Assembly: GCF_020165195.1 (NCBI RefSeq)
Contig: NZ_JAIUHR010000016.1
Span: 1-64,000, forward strand
DNA length: 64,000 nucleotides
From: Mesorhizobium sp. CA14
Lineage (GTDB): Bacteria > Pseudomonadota > Alphaproteobacteria > Rhizobiales > Rhizobiaceae
Reading direction: 5' to 3'
The translations under genes and the position numbers were made by a program. Positions 45,351-54,725 of this stretch are shown here, piece after piece (position 1 is the first letter of the stretch; each line of letters begins with the position of its first letter). The notes beneath the pieces were generated by a model. It was given only the letters and a program-made list of their open reading frames with translations, did not search any database and was not told where the DNA came from.

Positions 45351-45617
45351 CTATAGCTGGTTGATCAGTCTAAGTTCTGCCGGCGGCGCCAACTCGCGGT
45401 CTTCTCGGATAATTTTGTCCAGATCGATGTCGGCGCCGCTCTCAGTCGTCAGGCGAGCATAGAAACTGGACGCCGGTTCGCGTCCCGCTTCCCGGATTTC
45501 ATAGGATTCAAGCGCGCGTTCGACCACATCGGCTATGGAGCGATTCTCCCGATGAGCAAGTCGGTGAGCAAGATCTCGTGCTTTCGCGCTACGGACTGAG
45601 AGCCGTGGTTCGGCCAT
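45351..45617 (-). CDS. VapB-like antitoxin, apparently without its toxin
   Basis: An 88-residue protein starting MAEPRLSVRSAKARDLAHRLAHRENRSIADVVERALESYE, the layout of VapB antitoxins of the Rv0623 type (a short beta strand then two helices, ribbon-helix-helix-like). In VapBC pairs the PIN-domain toxin follows directly. Here only 99 bases remain before the end of the VOC gene, and no PIN domain can be read in them. So this is an orphan antitoxin, a relic or a regulator. ATG 45617 was chosen by conservation. Confidence 0.78.
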   Translation of the reverse strand: MAEPRLSVRSAKARDLAHRLAHRENRSIADVVERALESYEIREAGREPASSFYARLTTESGADIDLDKIIREDRELAPPAELRLINQL

Positions 45618-45717
45618 ATGAGAAACTCCGTTTTGACCAAACATAGGCCGCCAAAGCACGCCATCAAAATGGCAATTGATTGCTAGCCACCTTCCGCTTT
45701 TCCTGAAGAGCTTTAGT

Positions 45718-46494
45718 CTAGATAGCAAGATGCATCGCGGCGGGCAGCGCCAGCGAGAGCCCTGACAGGAAAAGCAGAACAAAGACGATCTTTCGCATCG
45801 TCCCTTGCGATAATGACGGTGGCCAGCGCCGCGCTGCATAGGTCATCAGCATTACGGCCGGTATGGCGAGGAGGAGCGCGACAGGCGACATGGTCGGCAG
45901 GTTGCCGCTTGCCGCCACCAGGATAAGCCGCACCACCTGCGCGGCGCCGAAAACGGCGACCAGTGTTTCGCGGACACGTTCGTGCGGCATTGGCTGGCGA
46001 AAGAGATGATAAACGAGCGGTGGGCCACCGGTCGCAAACAGCCCACTCATCAGGCCCGAAATGACACCGAAGCCGACGAAACTCGCGTCCGACGACCGTT
46101 TCGCCAAGCCGGCAGGCCTGATGGCCAATTGCAGGCTGGACATCATGATGACCACGCCGAGCCCGATTTTCAGCAGGTCGGCCCTTGTGTCCGCCAGCCA
46201 TTCCAACAGGGCATAACCGACGAGCAAGGAAGGCAGGCTTGCGACCAGGACAAGCCGCAGCTCCCGGCGCGCAATCTCCCGCCAGCCGCCCTGGATCAGC
46301 ATCTGCGTGGCGTTGACCAGGGTCAGCATGCCGACCATCGCGGCTGCGTCGGGCAGCGGCAGCAAGCCGACAAGCGCAATCGCGCCCATCATCACCAGGC
46401 CGAAGGCGAAGCCCGTCAGGGTCTGGACATAAGCGGCCATCGCCGCAAAACCGGCAAAGGCGAGGAGAGGCGCTACAGTCACGACATCCCGCAC
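45718..46494 (-). CDS. TauE/SafE-family sulphite/organosulphonate exporter-like permease
   Basis: A 258-residue membrane protein with about eight hydrophobic helices. The start has AAYVQTLTGFAFGLVMMG and the second half GFGVISGLMSGLFATGGPPLVYHLF, the paired motif of TauE/SafE (DUF81) permeases. No sulphur-metabolism genes are adjacent, so the substrate is open. A competing frame on the same strand starting at 46525 lacks this pattern. Confidence 0.92.
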   Translation of the reverse strand: MRDVVTVAPLLAFAGFAAMAAYVQTLTGFAFGLVMMGAIALVGLLPLPDAAAMVGMLTLVNATQMLIQGGWREIARRELRLVLVASLPSLLVGYALLEWLADTRADLLKIGLGVVIMMSSLQLAIRPAGLAKRSSDASFVGFGVISGLMSGLFATGGPPLVYHLFRQPMPHERVRETLVAVFGAAQVVRLILVAASGNLPTMSPVALLLAIPAVMLMTYAARRWPPSLSQGTMRKIVFVLLFLSGLSLALPAAMHLAI

Positions 46495-46536
46495 GAGGCC
46501 GAAATGGAACCGAGCAAGCCGGCAATCACGGCCGGC

Positions 46537-46818
46537 CTACTTCAGCTCGATCTCGATGAAAGCATACTCACCGTCATTGGCGTTGATGACGTCGTGCTCG
46601 ACGCCTTCCCGGCGGAAATAGGGCGCGCCCTGCTTCATCTCGGCGAAGGATGCGCCGTCCTTGGTCACCAGCTTAACCTTGCCGTCCATCAGCGGCACCA
46701 CGACATAATCGTGGCCATGGCGGTGCCAGCCGGTGTTGGCGCCGGGCGCGAAGCGGTATTCGGTGACGATGACGCGCTCATTGTCGACGTGAACTGTGGC
46801 CTTGGCTGTTCCGGTCAT
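46537..46818 (-). CDS. Small cupin-domain protein
   Basis: A 93-residue single-domain cupin. The first motif is seen as NTGWHRHGHDYVVVPLMDG and the second as GAPYFRREGVEHDVINAND, giving candidate metal-binding His residues. AAGGAG precedes the ATG. Such proteins bind metal or small ligands; the function is unknown. Confidence 0.9.
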   Translation of the reverse strand: MTGTAKATVHVDNERVIVTEYRFAPGANTGWHRHGHDYVVVPLMDGKVKLVTKDGASFAEMKQGAPYFRREGVEHDVINANDGEYAFIEIELK

Positions 46819-46893
46819 GGCGCTCTCCTTTTTCTGAAGCAGAGAGTATGGCGTGCCTCCATGCGAGGGCCAGAGCGCGTCGAGCGATGACGC

Positions 46894-46925
46894 CAAAGAA
46901 AAAGCCCGGCGCAATCGGCCGGGCT
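46894..46925 (-). terminator. Rho-independent terminator of trxA
   Basis: On the minus strand AGCCCGGC (loop of 7) GCCGGGCT is followed by TTTTCTTT. It lies 24 bases after the trxA stop. Confidence 0.88.
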
Positions 46926-46949
46926 CGTTCTTGAACTTTTCGGATTGGC

Positions 46950-47273
46950 TCAGGCGATGGCGCCGTTGATCCAGTGCGACAGCGCCGTCTTCGGCGCGGC
47001 GCCCACCTTCATGTCGGCCACTTCGCCGCCCTTGAAGATCATCAGCGTCGGTATCGAGCGCACGCCGAACTGCGCGGCAAGCTCGGGATTCTCGTCGATG
47101 TTGAGCTTGGCGACCTTCACCTTCGAGCCGAGCTCCTTGGCGATGTCTTCCAGCGCCGGGGCAATCATCTTGCACGGGCCGCACCACTCTGCCCAGAAAT
47201 CCACCACGACGGGCTCCTTGGCGTTGAGCACATCTGCCTGGAAATTGCCCTTGTCGACCTTGACGGTGGCCAT
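46950..47273 (-). CDS. trxA: Thioredoxin
   Basis: A 107-residue disulphide reductase with the active site [10 protein letters not shown], the cis-Pro region SIPTLMIF and the full length of TrxA. AAAGGA before ATG 47273 decides this start over an in-frame ATG at 47351. It lies after addA, as in other Rhizobiales, and ends at a strong terminator. Confidence 0.97.
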   Translation of the reverse strand: MATVKVDKGNFQADVLNAKEPVVVDFWAEWCGPCKMIAPALEDIAKELGSKVKVAKLNIDENPELAAQFGVRSIPTLMIFKGGEVADMKVGAAPKTALSHWINGAIA

Positions 47274-47347
47274 GCTGAAATCCTTTCGAAAACGCGGGTT
47301 GCACCAAATGTGGTGGTTGTGGCGGCGATGTTCAAGCAGTTCTTGTG

Positions 47348-50300
47348 TCACGCTCCCGTGAGTCGGGCAAGGGCGTCGTCCATGGCCTTGGCCGGCAGCT
47401 CGATCAGGCGCGGCGCCTCGGTGAAGAGCAGCGCCGCCGTCACCTCGCGGCCCGGATAGAGCGGCTCAAGCAGCGCGCGGTAGAGCGCAAGCTGCAGCAC
47501 ATAGGCCGGCGGCACTTCCGCCAGGTCTTTGGGCGCCGGCCGGTTGGTCTTGTAGTCGATGATCGACACCTTTTCCGGGGTGACGGCCAGCCGGTCGATC
47601 TTGCCGGAGATCGAGCGGAGCCTGCCCTTCACCTCAAGGCTGCCCATGATCGCGACTTCGGCGCGCGACGACGGCGAGAACAACGCGCCGAAGCGGCCGT
47701 CGGACAAGATCGCAAGCACGGCGTCCAGCGCCCTGTCGCGCTCACCATCCGGCCAGCCGGCGCCGGCGCGCGCCAGGTAGCGCTCGGCCGCGCCTTGCCT
47801 CTCCGCCTCCGCGATGCCGGGCAGCATCTGCAGCAATTTGTGCAGCGCCAGCCCGCGCACCACCGCGAAACCGGGCTCGGCCGCGGCGTCGAGCACCGGC
47901 GAGCGTGTATCGGGCGCAGCGTCTTTCGCTTCCTCGATCAGCGCCGAGGCCCCGGAAGGCGAAAGCGGCCGCGGCAGCTCCTCATAGGGCGGGAGCGGCC
48001 GGAACAGGTCTTCGGGCAGCGGCGCTATGTGCTCGAACGGCCCTGCCTCGTCGACGCTGGTCAGCGCCACCGGCGGCAATTTTGTCACGTGGAACCGGTG
48101 CACGGCCACCTCGGCCGTTGCCGGATGCCGCCGCTCGGAACTCTCGGGCGCGCCCAGCAATGCCCGGCTGACGATCGAATGCCAGGTGCCGGTGCTGGGC
48201 TGACGCTTGCCTTGATAGCCGCAGACGATCAGCCGGTCCTCGGCGCGGGTCATGCCGACATAGAGCAGCCGCCGGTACTCATCGTCGGCCAGTTCGCGCG
48301 CCCGGACCGAGGCCGCCTTCGAGACGCCATTGGCGACATCGCTGGCCGAGCGCCACAGATAGCCCTTGCCTTTCCATTGGGCACCCGAGCTCTCGAACGG
48401 CATCAGCCGCGGCAGATGCTGGTCGCTGAACGGCGCCGAGCCGCCATCGACCAGGAAGACCACCGGCGCTTCGAGACCCTTGGCAGCGTGCACGGTCATG
48501 ACCCGCACCTCGTCACGTGTCTGGTCCATCTCGCGCTTGATCTCGGGGCCGGCATTTTCCAGCGTCGAGAGGAAGGACTCAAGCCCCGGTAGGCCCGTGC
48601 GTTCCTCAGCCAGGCAAAAGCTCAGGAACTCGTCGAGGATGTCGCCGGCCTCCGGTCCGAGCCGCGCCGTCATCTTGCGGCGCAGGCCGTCGCGCGCCAG
48701 CGCGGCGGCGTAGAATTCGAACACCGGCTTGAAGGCCACTTCGGTTGCCCAGCCGTCGAGCCGGCTAACGACAGCGGCGAGTGCTACATCCTCGGCCGCA
48801 TGTTGCCGGAGCGAGGCAATCAGCGACTGGCCTTTCGGCCTCCCGCCGGCCAGCGCCAGCAACGTCTCTTCGGAGACCTCGAAGATCGGACTGCGCAGCA
48901 CCGCGGCCAAGGATAGGTCGTCCTCCGGCTGGATCAGGAAATGTCCAAGCGCGATCAGGTCCTGCACGGCGATATGGCCGGGCAGGCTTAGCCTGTCCGC
49001 GCCGGCGACCGGGATCTGCCGATTCTTGAGGCTGCGCGACAGCGCATGCACGAAACGATCGCGCTTGCGCACCAGGACGAGGATGTCGCCCGCGGTGAGC
49101 TTCCTGCCCTTGCCTTCGATGACCTCGCCGCTGCGCAACCAGGTCTGGATGGTCGTGGCGACATGCTCGGCGACACGCACCGCCGGCGCGCTGGCATGGT
49201 TGACCGGCAAGGTCCAGTCGTCCGGCTCCTCGACCATCTCGGCGCCGATCGAAGGCCACACCTCGACATAGCCCGGCGCGTCATTGCGGATCGCCTTGTG
49301 GCTCAAAGGGTCTGGATCGTGGCTGATACCGCGCCTGACGCCAGGCTCGGCGAAGACGCGGTCGACGGCGGCCAGCACGTCGTCGCTCGACCGGAACGAC
49401 CAGGTGAGCTTGAGATTGGCGAAAGCGGCTTCCGCGTCGCGCACGCGCCCGGCAAACAACTGCCGGCTTTCGGCAAAGGAATCGGGCGCTGCGCCTTGAA
49501 AGGAATAGATCGACTGCTTCTCGTCACCCACGGCGAAGATCGTGCGCCTGACCGTCTCGCGCTGGCCAAGCCCGGCAAAGAATTCCTCGGTCAGCTTTTT
49601 CACCACTTCCCACTGATCCGGGCTGGTGTCCTGCGCCTCGTCGAGCAGGATATGATCGATGCCCTGGTCGAGCTTGAACTGTACCCATGGTCCGGCATCG
49701 GGCCGCGACAGCAGGCTCACGGTGCGGGTGATGAGATCGTTGAAGTCGAGGAAGCCCCGCCCGCGCTTCAACTGCTCATAGCGCGCGATCAGCCAGCCGG
49801 CGACGGTGAGCGCAGCCGCTGTCCCTTCCAGCATGCGGAACAGCGCCAGCCGGTCCGACACGTCGAGGATCGCCTTGGCCGCCGCAAGGTAGCGTTCCGG
49901 CAGATCCGGCAGCCGATCGACCAGCGCCTTCTTGAAGATCTTGGGCGGCTCATAGGGGTCGCCGTCGGCCTTGAGGAAGGCCTTTGCCAGGAGCCGCAGC
50001 CGGCGGATCGGGTCGGCTTCGGCGAAAGCGCCCCGCGCATAAGGGACGACGTTGTTCAGCACCTGCCGCGCGTCGGCGGCCTCGGCGGCCTGCGCGAATT
50101 CCGCGAACTGACCGGGGGCGAAGCCGGGCAACGGCCAGAGCGAAGCGGCGATACCGTCGGCCGTCTGTCCGGGCCTGAAGCCGAATTCGGCGAAGAGCGG
50201 CCGGAAGTCCCGGTCCCTGCCGAGCTTGGCGATGAAATCGCGCAATTCGTCACGCTTGCCGACGATCTCGGCAAGCAGCGAATCGAGCCCGAACTCGCCA

Positions 50301-50860
50301 CCGCGTTCCAGCACGGTGGCAAAGGCTTCCGCCAGCCCTTCGACACCAGCGCTTGCGCCGGAGATCATGTCGCGGCGGGCATCGGCGAACAGCGAGGCCT
50401 CCATCTGCGGATCGAGCATCTCGAAATGCGCCGGGATGTTGGCTTCGAGCGGGAACTGGTGCAGCACGGATTCGCAGAAGGCGTGTATGGTCTGGATTTT
50501 CAGCCCGCCCGGCGTCTCGAGCGCCTCGGCAAACAGCCGGCGAGCGCGCCGCATCATGTCGCGGTCGGCGCTCCGGCCGTCCAGCGCCGCGATCCTGACC
50601 GCCAGCTCCGCATCGGGCAGCGCCGTCCATTCCGACAGGGTCGAGAACACGCGGTTCGACATATTGGCGGCGGCCGCCCGCGTATAGGTGAGGCAGAGGA
50701 TCTTCGACGGATCGGTGCCGTTGAGCAGGAGCCGGATGACGCGCTGCGCCAAAACGTGCGTCTTGCCCGAACCGGCATTGGCCGACACCCAGGCGGAATA
50801 GGCGGGGTCTGAGGCGCGCGCCTGGCTGGCGGCGGTATCGGAGGGGATCGGATATTTCAT
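47348..50860 (-). CDS. addA: Double-strand break repair helicase AddA
   Basis: A 1170-residue UvrD-type helicase/nuclease subunit. The Walker A motif is [17 protein letters not shown]; further helicase motifs are [44 protein letters not shown] and [15 protein letters not shown]. The C-terminal RecB-type nuclease has [10 protein letters not shown]. Its ATG overlaps the addB stop (ATGA). With AddB it resects DNA ends for RecA, the alphaproteobacterial counterpart of RecBCD. Confidence 0.97.
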   Translation of the reverse strand: MKYPIPSDTAASQARASDPAYSAWVSANAGSGKTHVLAQRVIRLLLNGTDPSKILCLTYTRAAAANMSNRVFSTLSEWTALPDAELAVRIAALDGRSADRDMMRRARRLFAEALETPGGLKIQTIHAFCESVLHQFPLEANIPAHFEMLDPQMEASLFADARRDMISGASAGVEGLAEAFATVLERGGEFGLDSLLAEIVGKRDELRDFIAKLGRDRDFRPLFAEFGFRPGQTADGIAASLWPLPGFAPGQFAEFAQAAEAADARQVLNNVVPYARGAFAEADPIRRLRLLAKAFLKADGDPYEPPKIFKKALVDRLPDLPERYLAAAKAILDVSDRLALFRMLEGTAAALTVAGWLIARYEQLKRGRGFLDFNDLITRTVSLLSRPDAGPWVQFKLDQGIDHILLDEAQDTSPDQWEVVKKLTEEFFAGLGQRETVRRTIFAVGDEKQSIYSFQGAAPDSFAESRQLFAGRVRDAEAAFANLKLTWSFRSSDDVLAAVDRVFAEPGVRRGISHDPDPLSHKAIRNDAPGYVEVWPSIGAEMVEEPDDWTLPVNHASAPAVRVAEHVATTIQTWLRSGEVIEGKGRKLTAGDILVLVRKRDRFVHALSRSLKNRQIPVAGADRLSLPGHIAVQDLIALGHFLIQPEDDLSLAAVLRSPIFEVSEETLLALAGGRPKGQSLIASLRQHAAEDVALAAVVSRLDGWATEVAFKPVFEFYAAALARDGLRRKMTARLGPEAGDILDEFLSFCLAEERTGLPGLESFLSTLENAGPEIKREMDQTRDEVRVMTVHAAKGLEAPVVFLVDGGSAPFSDQHLPRLMPFESSGAQWKGKGYLWRSASDVANGVSKAASVRARELADDEYRRLLYVGMTRAEDRLIVCGYQGKRQPSTGTWHSIVSRALLGAPESSERRHPATAEVAVHRFHVTKLPPVALTSVDEAGPFEHIAPLPEDLFRPLPPYEELPRPLSPSGASALIEEAKDAAPDTRSPVLDAAAEPGFAVVRGLALHKLLQMLPGIAEAERQGAAERYLARAGAGWPDGERDRALDAVLAILSDGRFGALFSPSSRAEVAIMGSLEVKGRLRSISGKIDRLAVTPEKVSIIDYKTNRPAPKDLAEVPPAYVLQLALYRALLEPLYPGREVTAALLFTEAPRLIELPAKAMDDALARLTGA

Positions 50861-53800
50861 CCTTCCGCCTCGTCTTCGCTGGCGCCCCCGGCCGACCATT
50901 CGAGCACGCGCGCCAGATGATCGTAGTCGCCGTCCGCCTCGCCCTCACGGAAGGGAAGGGCGCGTGACAGATAGCCGGTGGTCGGGTCGGCATAGTGGAA
51001 GAGCAGCCGCTCCAGCCGCGCCCAGGCTTCCTCGGAGAGATCGTTGGCGGTGCGGGGCTTGCGGTTGTATTCGAGGATCGATTCCTCGAACACCTCACCA
51101 TTCGGCTTCAGCCGCACGAAGGCAAGCTGCGACGGCTCACGAATGCCGAGTTCCTTGAAGGCGCCGCGCCTGAGCAGCGCGCCTTCCAGCGCAAGCTGCG
51201 GCGACAGCAGCGTGTGCGCCTGCGCTTTCGAGGGCGAGGAGCCGGTCTTGTAGTCGAGGATGTCGGCCATGCCGCCGGCAAGCAGGTCGACGCGGTCGGC
51301 ATAGCCGGACAGCGTCACCCCGGTGCGGCCGACCACCGTCTTCTCGGCGCGCTCCTCGGCGTAGCGCCTGGCAACGGCATCGGCGCGGGTATGCTCCCAT
51401 TCGATGATGTTTTCGGCGAGCTTTTCGAAACGCGGCCACCAGATAGCCTCGATATCAGGCGGAAGCTTTGCCTCGGCAAAGCAGAGACGGCCGGCCTCAA
51501 TGAGATTGGGCAGCGCGCTAGACGCCCTTGGATCCTCCACCCGCCGCGAGAACAAATGCAGGATTTCGTGGAACAAAGTGCCGCGTTCGGCCGCGCCCGG
51601 ATCGCGGATCAATGGCTCGAGCGGCATCAGGCCGAGGATGCGCCGCGCATAGACCGCATAGGGGTCGCGTCGCAAAGTCTCGATCTCGGTGACCGAGAAG
51701 TGCTGAGGGCGCATGCTGAGCGGCGGCTTGGGCTGCGGGCGGGAGGCAAAATCCTTCTTCTCGCCGGCGTCGAGCGCCCGCGCCCAGGCAAGCAGTGCGT
51801 CGCCGCGGCCGCGAAGCGCTGCCGCCGGCTCCTTGCCGATGAAGGTCAGGATGCGCTGCAGCCAGCGCGACGGCACCGCCGGCGCGTCGCCGGAGCGGGC
51901 CGACCGCGTCAGCACCACTTCGCCGGCGCCCATCGCCATCTGGAAATCATGCGCGGCAAGGCCGATGCGCCGCTCCGGCGGCTCGAGGTCGATGCCGGTC
52001 TTCATCAGCCGCGACATGAAGCGGTCGCTCTCGGGCTTGCGCGGCCAAACCCCTTCATTGAGCCCGCCGATGACCAGCGTGTCGACATTCTGCAGGCGAG
52101 CTTCCAGCGCGCCCCAGATGGCGATGTTGCGGTCGCTGCCTTGCGCCGGCTTCACCGTCTCGGGCGCGATCAGCGCCTCCATCACGTCGGGCCACTCCGA
52201 AGCGGCGAAAGTGAAGGGCGAGGACGCCGCCACCAGTCCGCGCAGCAGCTCGGCGAGTTTTTCGCCGGCGTCGCCCGCATAGAGCTCCGCCAGACTGCCA
52301 TCGGCAGCGCGGCCAAGATCCTCAAGCGCTACCACGCTGGCGCTGGTCAACGTCGCGATGTCGGCGTCTTTCTCGCCGCGCATCGCGGTGAGAGGCAGGA
52401 GCGCATCGGTAAGGCGGCTAAGCATACCTCGCGCCTGCTCGATGCCGCGCACGGTCAGGCGCGAAAACCAGAAGGGCTGCCTTGTGTCGCCGCTCAGCTC
52501 CGCCAGCCGTGCCTCGAAAAGCGCGCCGAGCGATGCGACATCGGGTCGGCCGGTGCCGCCGCGCAGCGCCACCAGCTCGATAAGCTCGGCCGCCTTGCGC
52601 ATGGTCGGGCGTTCGAGGCCGAGCCCGAGCAGCGGATGCTTGAGCAAGGCAAGCAGGCCGACGGGATCGCCGGGCCGGAAGGCGGCGCTCAGCGCGAGCC
52701 TGAGCAGACTGGCGGCCGGGGTGTTGATGAGCGGCGCGCCGCCGGAATCGTCGGCGACGACGCCGAAACGCAGGAGTTCGGCCGAAACCCGCCGCGCCAG
52801 CGCGCGGTCGCCGGTGACGAGCGCCGCGCGACTGCCCGGAGCCTCTACGGCGCGCTTCAGCGCAATGGCGATTGCCGCCGCCTCGTCGCGTTCGTTCGCC
52901 GCTTCCACCAGCGTCACGCCGGCAAGCGCCTGTTCGATGTCGTATGCCGTGAAGCGCGGCCGCGTCTCGGTCCAGTATTCGGTGGTCTCGGCCGGCCGCA
53001 GTGCCTCGCCGACAAGGGCCGCGCGCAACGCAAGCGGCGGTGGCGCGGCAACGATGTCCTCGACATCGCGGCGCGGAATGCCGATCCCGCCGATCAGCTC
53101 GGCGAGGCCATATTGCGGGTGGCCGAGTGTTGCCGGACGCGCGCCGGACGCCGTGATAGCCGCGAAGGATGCATCATCGAGCTCGCGGTCGAGCCCGGGC
53201 AGCACGACGGCGCCGTTGGGCAGGCCGGCGATCACGGCAAGCAATTCCGCCGTGGCGGGAATGGAGCCGGTCGAGCCGGCGGCGATGACCGGCCCGGTCG
53301 GTGGATTGCGCTTCAGCCGGGCCGCTTCGAGGCGGATCAGCGCGCTGCGATGCGCCGCCGGATTGGAACGGTTGCGCTCCTTGAGCAGTTCCGGCCAATT
53401 GTCGGTGACAATGCCGAGGAAATCGAGCGTCACCTGCCACCAGCCGGCGAGGTTGCCGGTGACCAGCGTCGCGAGCTTCGCCCAATCCGTGCCCTCGGTC
53501 TCGATCTCGTCCATCAGCCGGGCAAGGTCGCGCGCCAGCCAGATGGCGTCGGCGGCCGACGTCGGCACGACGAATTCCTCGTTGAACCGCTCTCTCACAT
53601 GCGCAGGCAGGCTTTCCTTCCAGGCCCGCACCAGCGGCGCCAACAACAACAGCCGCTCCTGCGCCGCGATCGGCGGCGCCAGATCTATTGCCGGCGCCGC
53701 CTCCGCGTCGAAGGCCGCCTCATCCTCGTCGAACTCGCCGAGCGGCCGCACCGTCGGCAGGATGGCGGAGCGTCTGCCCCCTCCCAATCCGGAAAGTATG

Positions 53801-53991
53801 TCGACGAAGGCGCCGCGCAACGCCCGTGCGGCGCGCCGCGTCGGCACATAGATGGTGGCATCGGCCAGCGCCAGCGGCTCGCCCTCGAAGCGGAAGCCGG
53901 GGATCAGGCGTCCGTCGAGCAACGCCCCCGCCAGCGTCGGCAGGAACGGCGCTCCGGGTGGGATGGAAAAGACGCGGCGGGTGCCGCTCAT
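50857..53991 (-). CDS. addB: Double-strand break repair protein AddB
   Basis: A 1044-residue partner of AddA. The N-terminal part is inactive-helicase-like. The C terminus has the RecB-family nuclease pattern, SVTEIETLRRDPYAVYARRILGL, GTLFHEILHLF and ADILDYKTGSSPSKAQAHTLLSPQLALEGALL. It overlaps the MurU-like gene upstream and addA downstream by four bases each. A long open frame on the opposite strand (50995-54123) is a GC-driven shadow. Confidence 0.96.
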   Translation of the reverse strand: MSGTRRVFSIPPGAPFLPTLAGALLDGRLIPGFRFEGEPLALADATIYVPTRRAARALRGAFVDILSGLGGGRRSAILPTVRPLGEFDEDEAAFDAEAAPAIDLAPPIAAQERLLLLAPLVRAWKESLPAHVRERFNEEFVVPTSAADAIWLARDLARLMDEIETEGTDWAKLATLVTGNLAGWWQVTLDFLGIVTDNWPELLKERNRSNPAAHRSALIRLEAARLKRNPPTGPVIAAGSTGSIPATAELLAVIAGLPNGAVVLPGLDRELDDASFAAITASGARPATLGHPQYGLAELIGGIGIPRRDVEDIVAAPPPLALRAALVGEALRPAETTEYWTETRPRFTAYDIEQALAGVTLVEAANERDEAAAIAIALKRAVEAPGSRAALVTGDRALARRVSAELLRFGVVADDSGGAPLINTPAASLLRLALSAAFRPGDPVGLLALLKHPLLGLGLERPTMRKAAELIELVALRGGTGRPDVASLGALFEARLAELSGDTRQPFWFSRLTVRGIEQARGMLSRLTDALLPLTAMRGEKDADIATLTSASVVALEDLGRAADGSLAELYAGDAGEKLAELLRGLVAASSPFTFAASEWPDVMEALIAPETVKPAQGSDRNIAIWGALEARLQNVDTLVIGGLNEGVWPRKPESDRFMSRLMKTGIDLEPPERRIGLAAHDFQMAMGAGEVVLTRSARSGDAPAVPSRWLQRILTFIGKEPAAALRGRGDALLAWARALDAGEKKDFASRPQPKPPLSMRPQHFSVTEIETLRRDPYAVYARRILGLMPLEPLIRDPGAAERGTLFHEILHLFSRRVEDPRASSALPNLIEAGRLCFAEAKLPPDIEAIWWPRFEKLAENIIEWEHTRADAVARRYAEERAEKTVVGRTGVTLSGYADRVDLLAGGMADILDYKTGSSPSKAQAHTLLSPQLALEGALLRRGAFKELGIREPSQLAFVRLKPNGEVFEESILEYNRKPRTANDLSEEAWARLERLLFHYADPTTGYLSRALPFREGEADGDYDHLARVLEWSAGGASEDEAEG

Positions 53992-54725
53992 ACCGCCTTC
54001 GCGAGCGCGCCGGCGACAGCCGCTTCGGCGGCAGGGATCGCGTCCGGCGTGCCGACGGTGATCCAGCGCCCGTTCATCTTCATGCCGAACAGGCGCTCTG
54101 CGGCGATCGCCTTGTCGAAATAGACATTGAGCGAATGCGAGCCGGTTGGCGCGTCCTTGAAGATGCGCGGATGGATGATGGCGGCGCCGGCATAGATCAA
54201 CCCCGTCGGATCGCCCTTCGAGCGCGTGAGCACGCCGTCCGGCGCCACCAGGAAATCAGTGCCGACGCAGTGCCCGGTCGCTGAGTCGAGATCGGTAAGC
54301 ATCAGCAGAATATCCATTCTCGCGGCGTCCCATGCAAGGGCAAGACGCTCGAGGCTCGGCTGACCGCTGTCGATCCAGAAGGTATCGGCATTGATGACGT
54401 AGAAGGGCTCGCTGCCCAAGAACGGCAGCGCCTTGACGATGCCGCCCGCCGACTCCAGCAGCGCTTCGCGCTCATCGGAGATGACGATCTTCGGCGCCTT
54501 GCGGTCGGCGACATGCGCGACGAGCTGCTCCGGCAGATAGTGCACGTTGACGACTGCCTTGGCGACGCCGGCCGCTTTCAGGCTGTCCAGACCCCAGTCG
54601 AGCAAAGTCTTGCCGGCGATCTTCACCAGTGGCTTGGGCATAGTGTCGGTGATCGGCCGCATGCGCTTGCCGAGCCCAGCCGCCAGCACCATCGCGGTCT
54701 TCGGCGCAATGGTTGGGGGCTTCAT
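53988..54725 (-). CDS. murU: MurU-like nucleotidyltransferase
   Basis: A 245-residue sugar-phosphate nucleotidyltransferase. The N terminus TAMVLAAGLGKRMRPITDTMPKPLVKIAGKTLLDW is the classic NTP-binding signature, and FYVINADTFWIDSG gives the metal-binding Asp of the family. Start ATG 54725 overlaps the tsaE-kinase fusion stop (ATGA) and its own stop overlaps addB. The pairing with an AmgK-type kinase suggests that it is N-acetylmuramate-1-phosphate uridylyltransferase, giving UDP-MurNAc. The gene name is inferred from family and context and is not proven. Confidence 0.85.
   Translation of the reverse strand: MKPPTIAPKTAMVLAAGLGKRMRPITDTMPKPLVKIAGKTLLDWGLDSLKAAGVAKAVVNVHYLPEQLVAHVADRKAPKIVISDEREALLESAGGIVKALPFLGSEPFYVINADTFWIDSGQPSLERLALAWDAARMDILLMLTDLDSATGHCVGTDFLVAPDGVLTRSKGDPTGLIYAGAAIIHPRIFKDAPTGSHSLNVYFDKAIAAERLFGMKMNGRWITVGTPDAIPAAEAAVAGALAKAV

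Noticed and set aside
50995..54123. Long open frame on the plus strand opposite addB (over 1000 codons)
   Set aside because: It mirrors addB codon for codon in a GC-rich gene, has low-complexity Arg/Gly/Ala composition and no recognisable domain.
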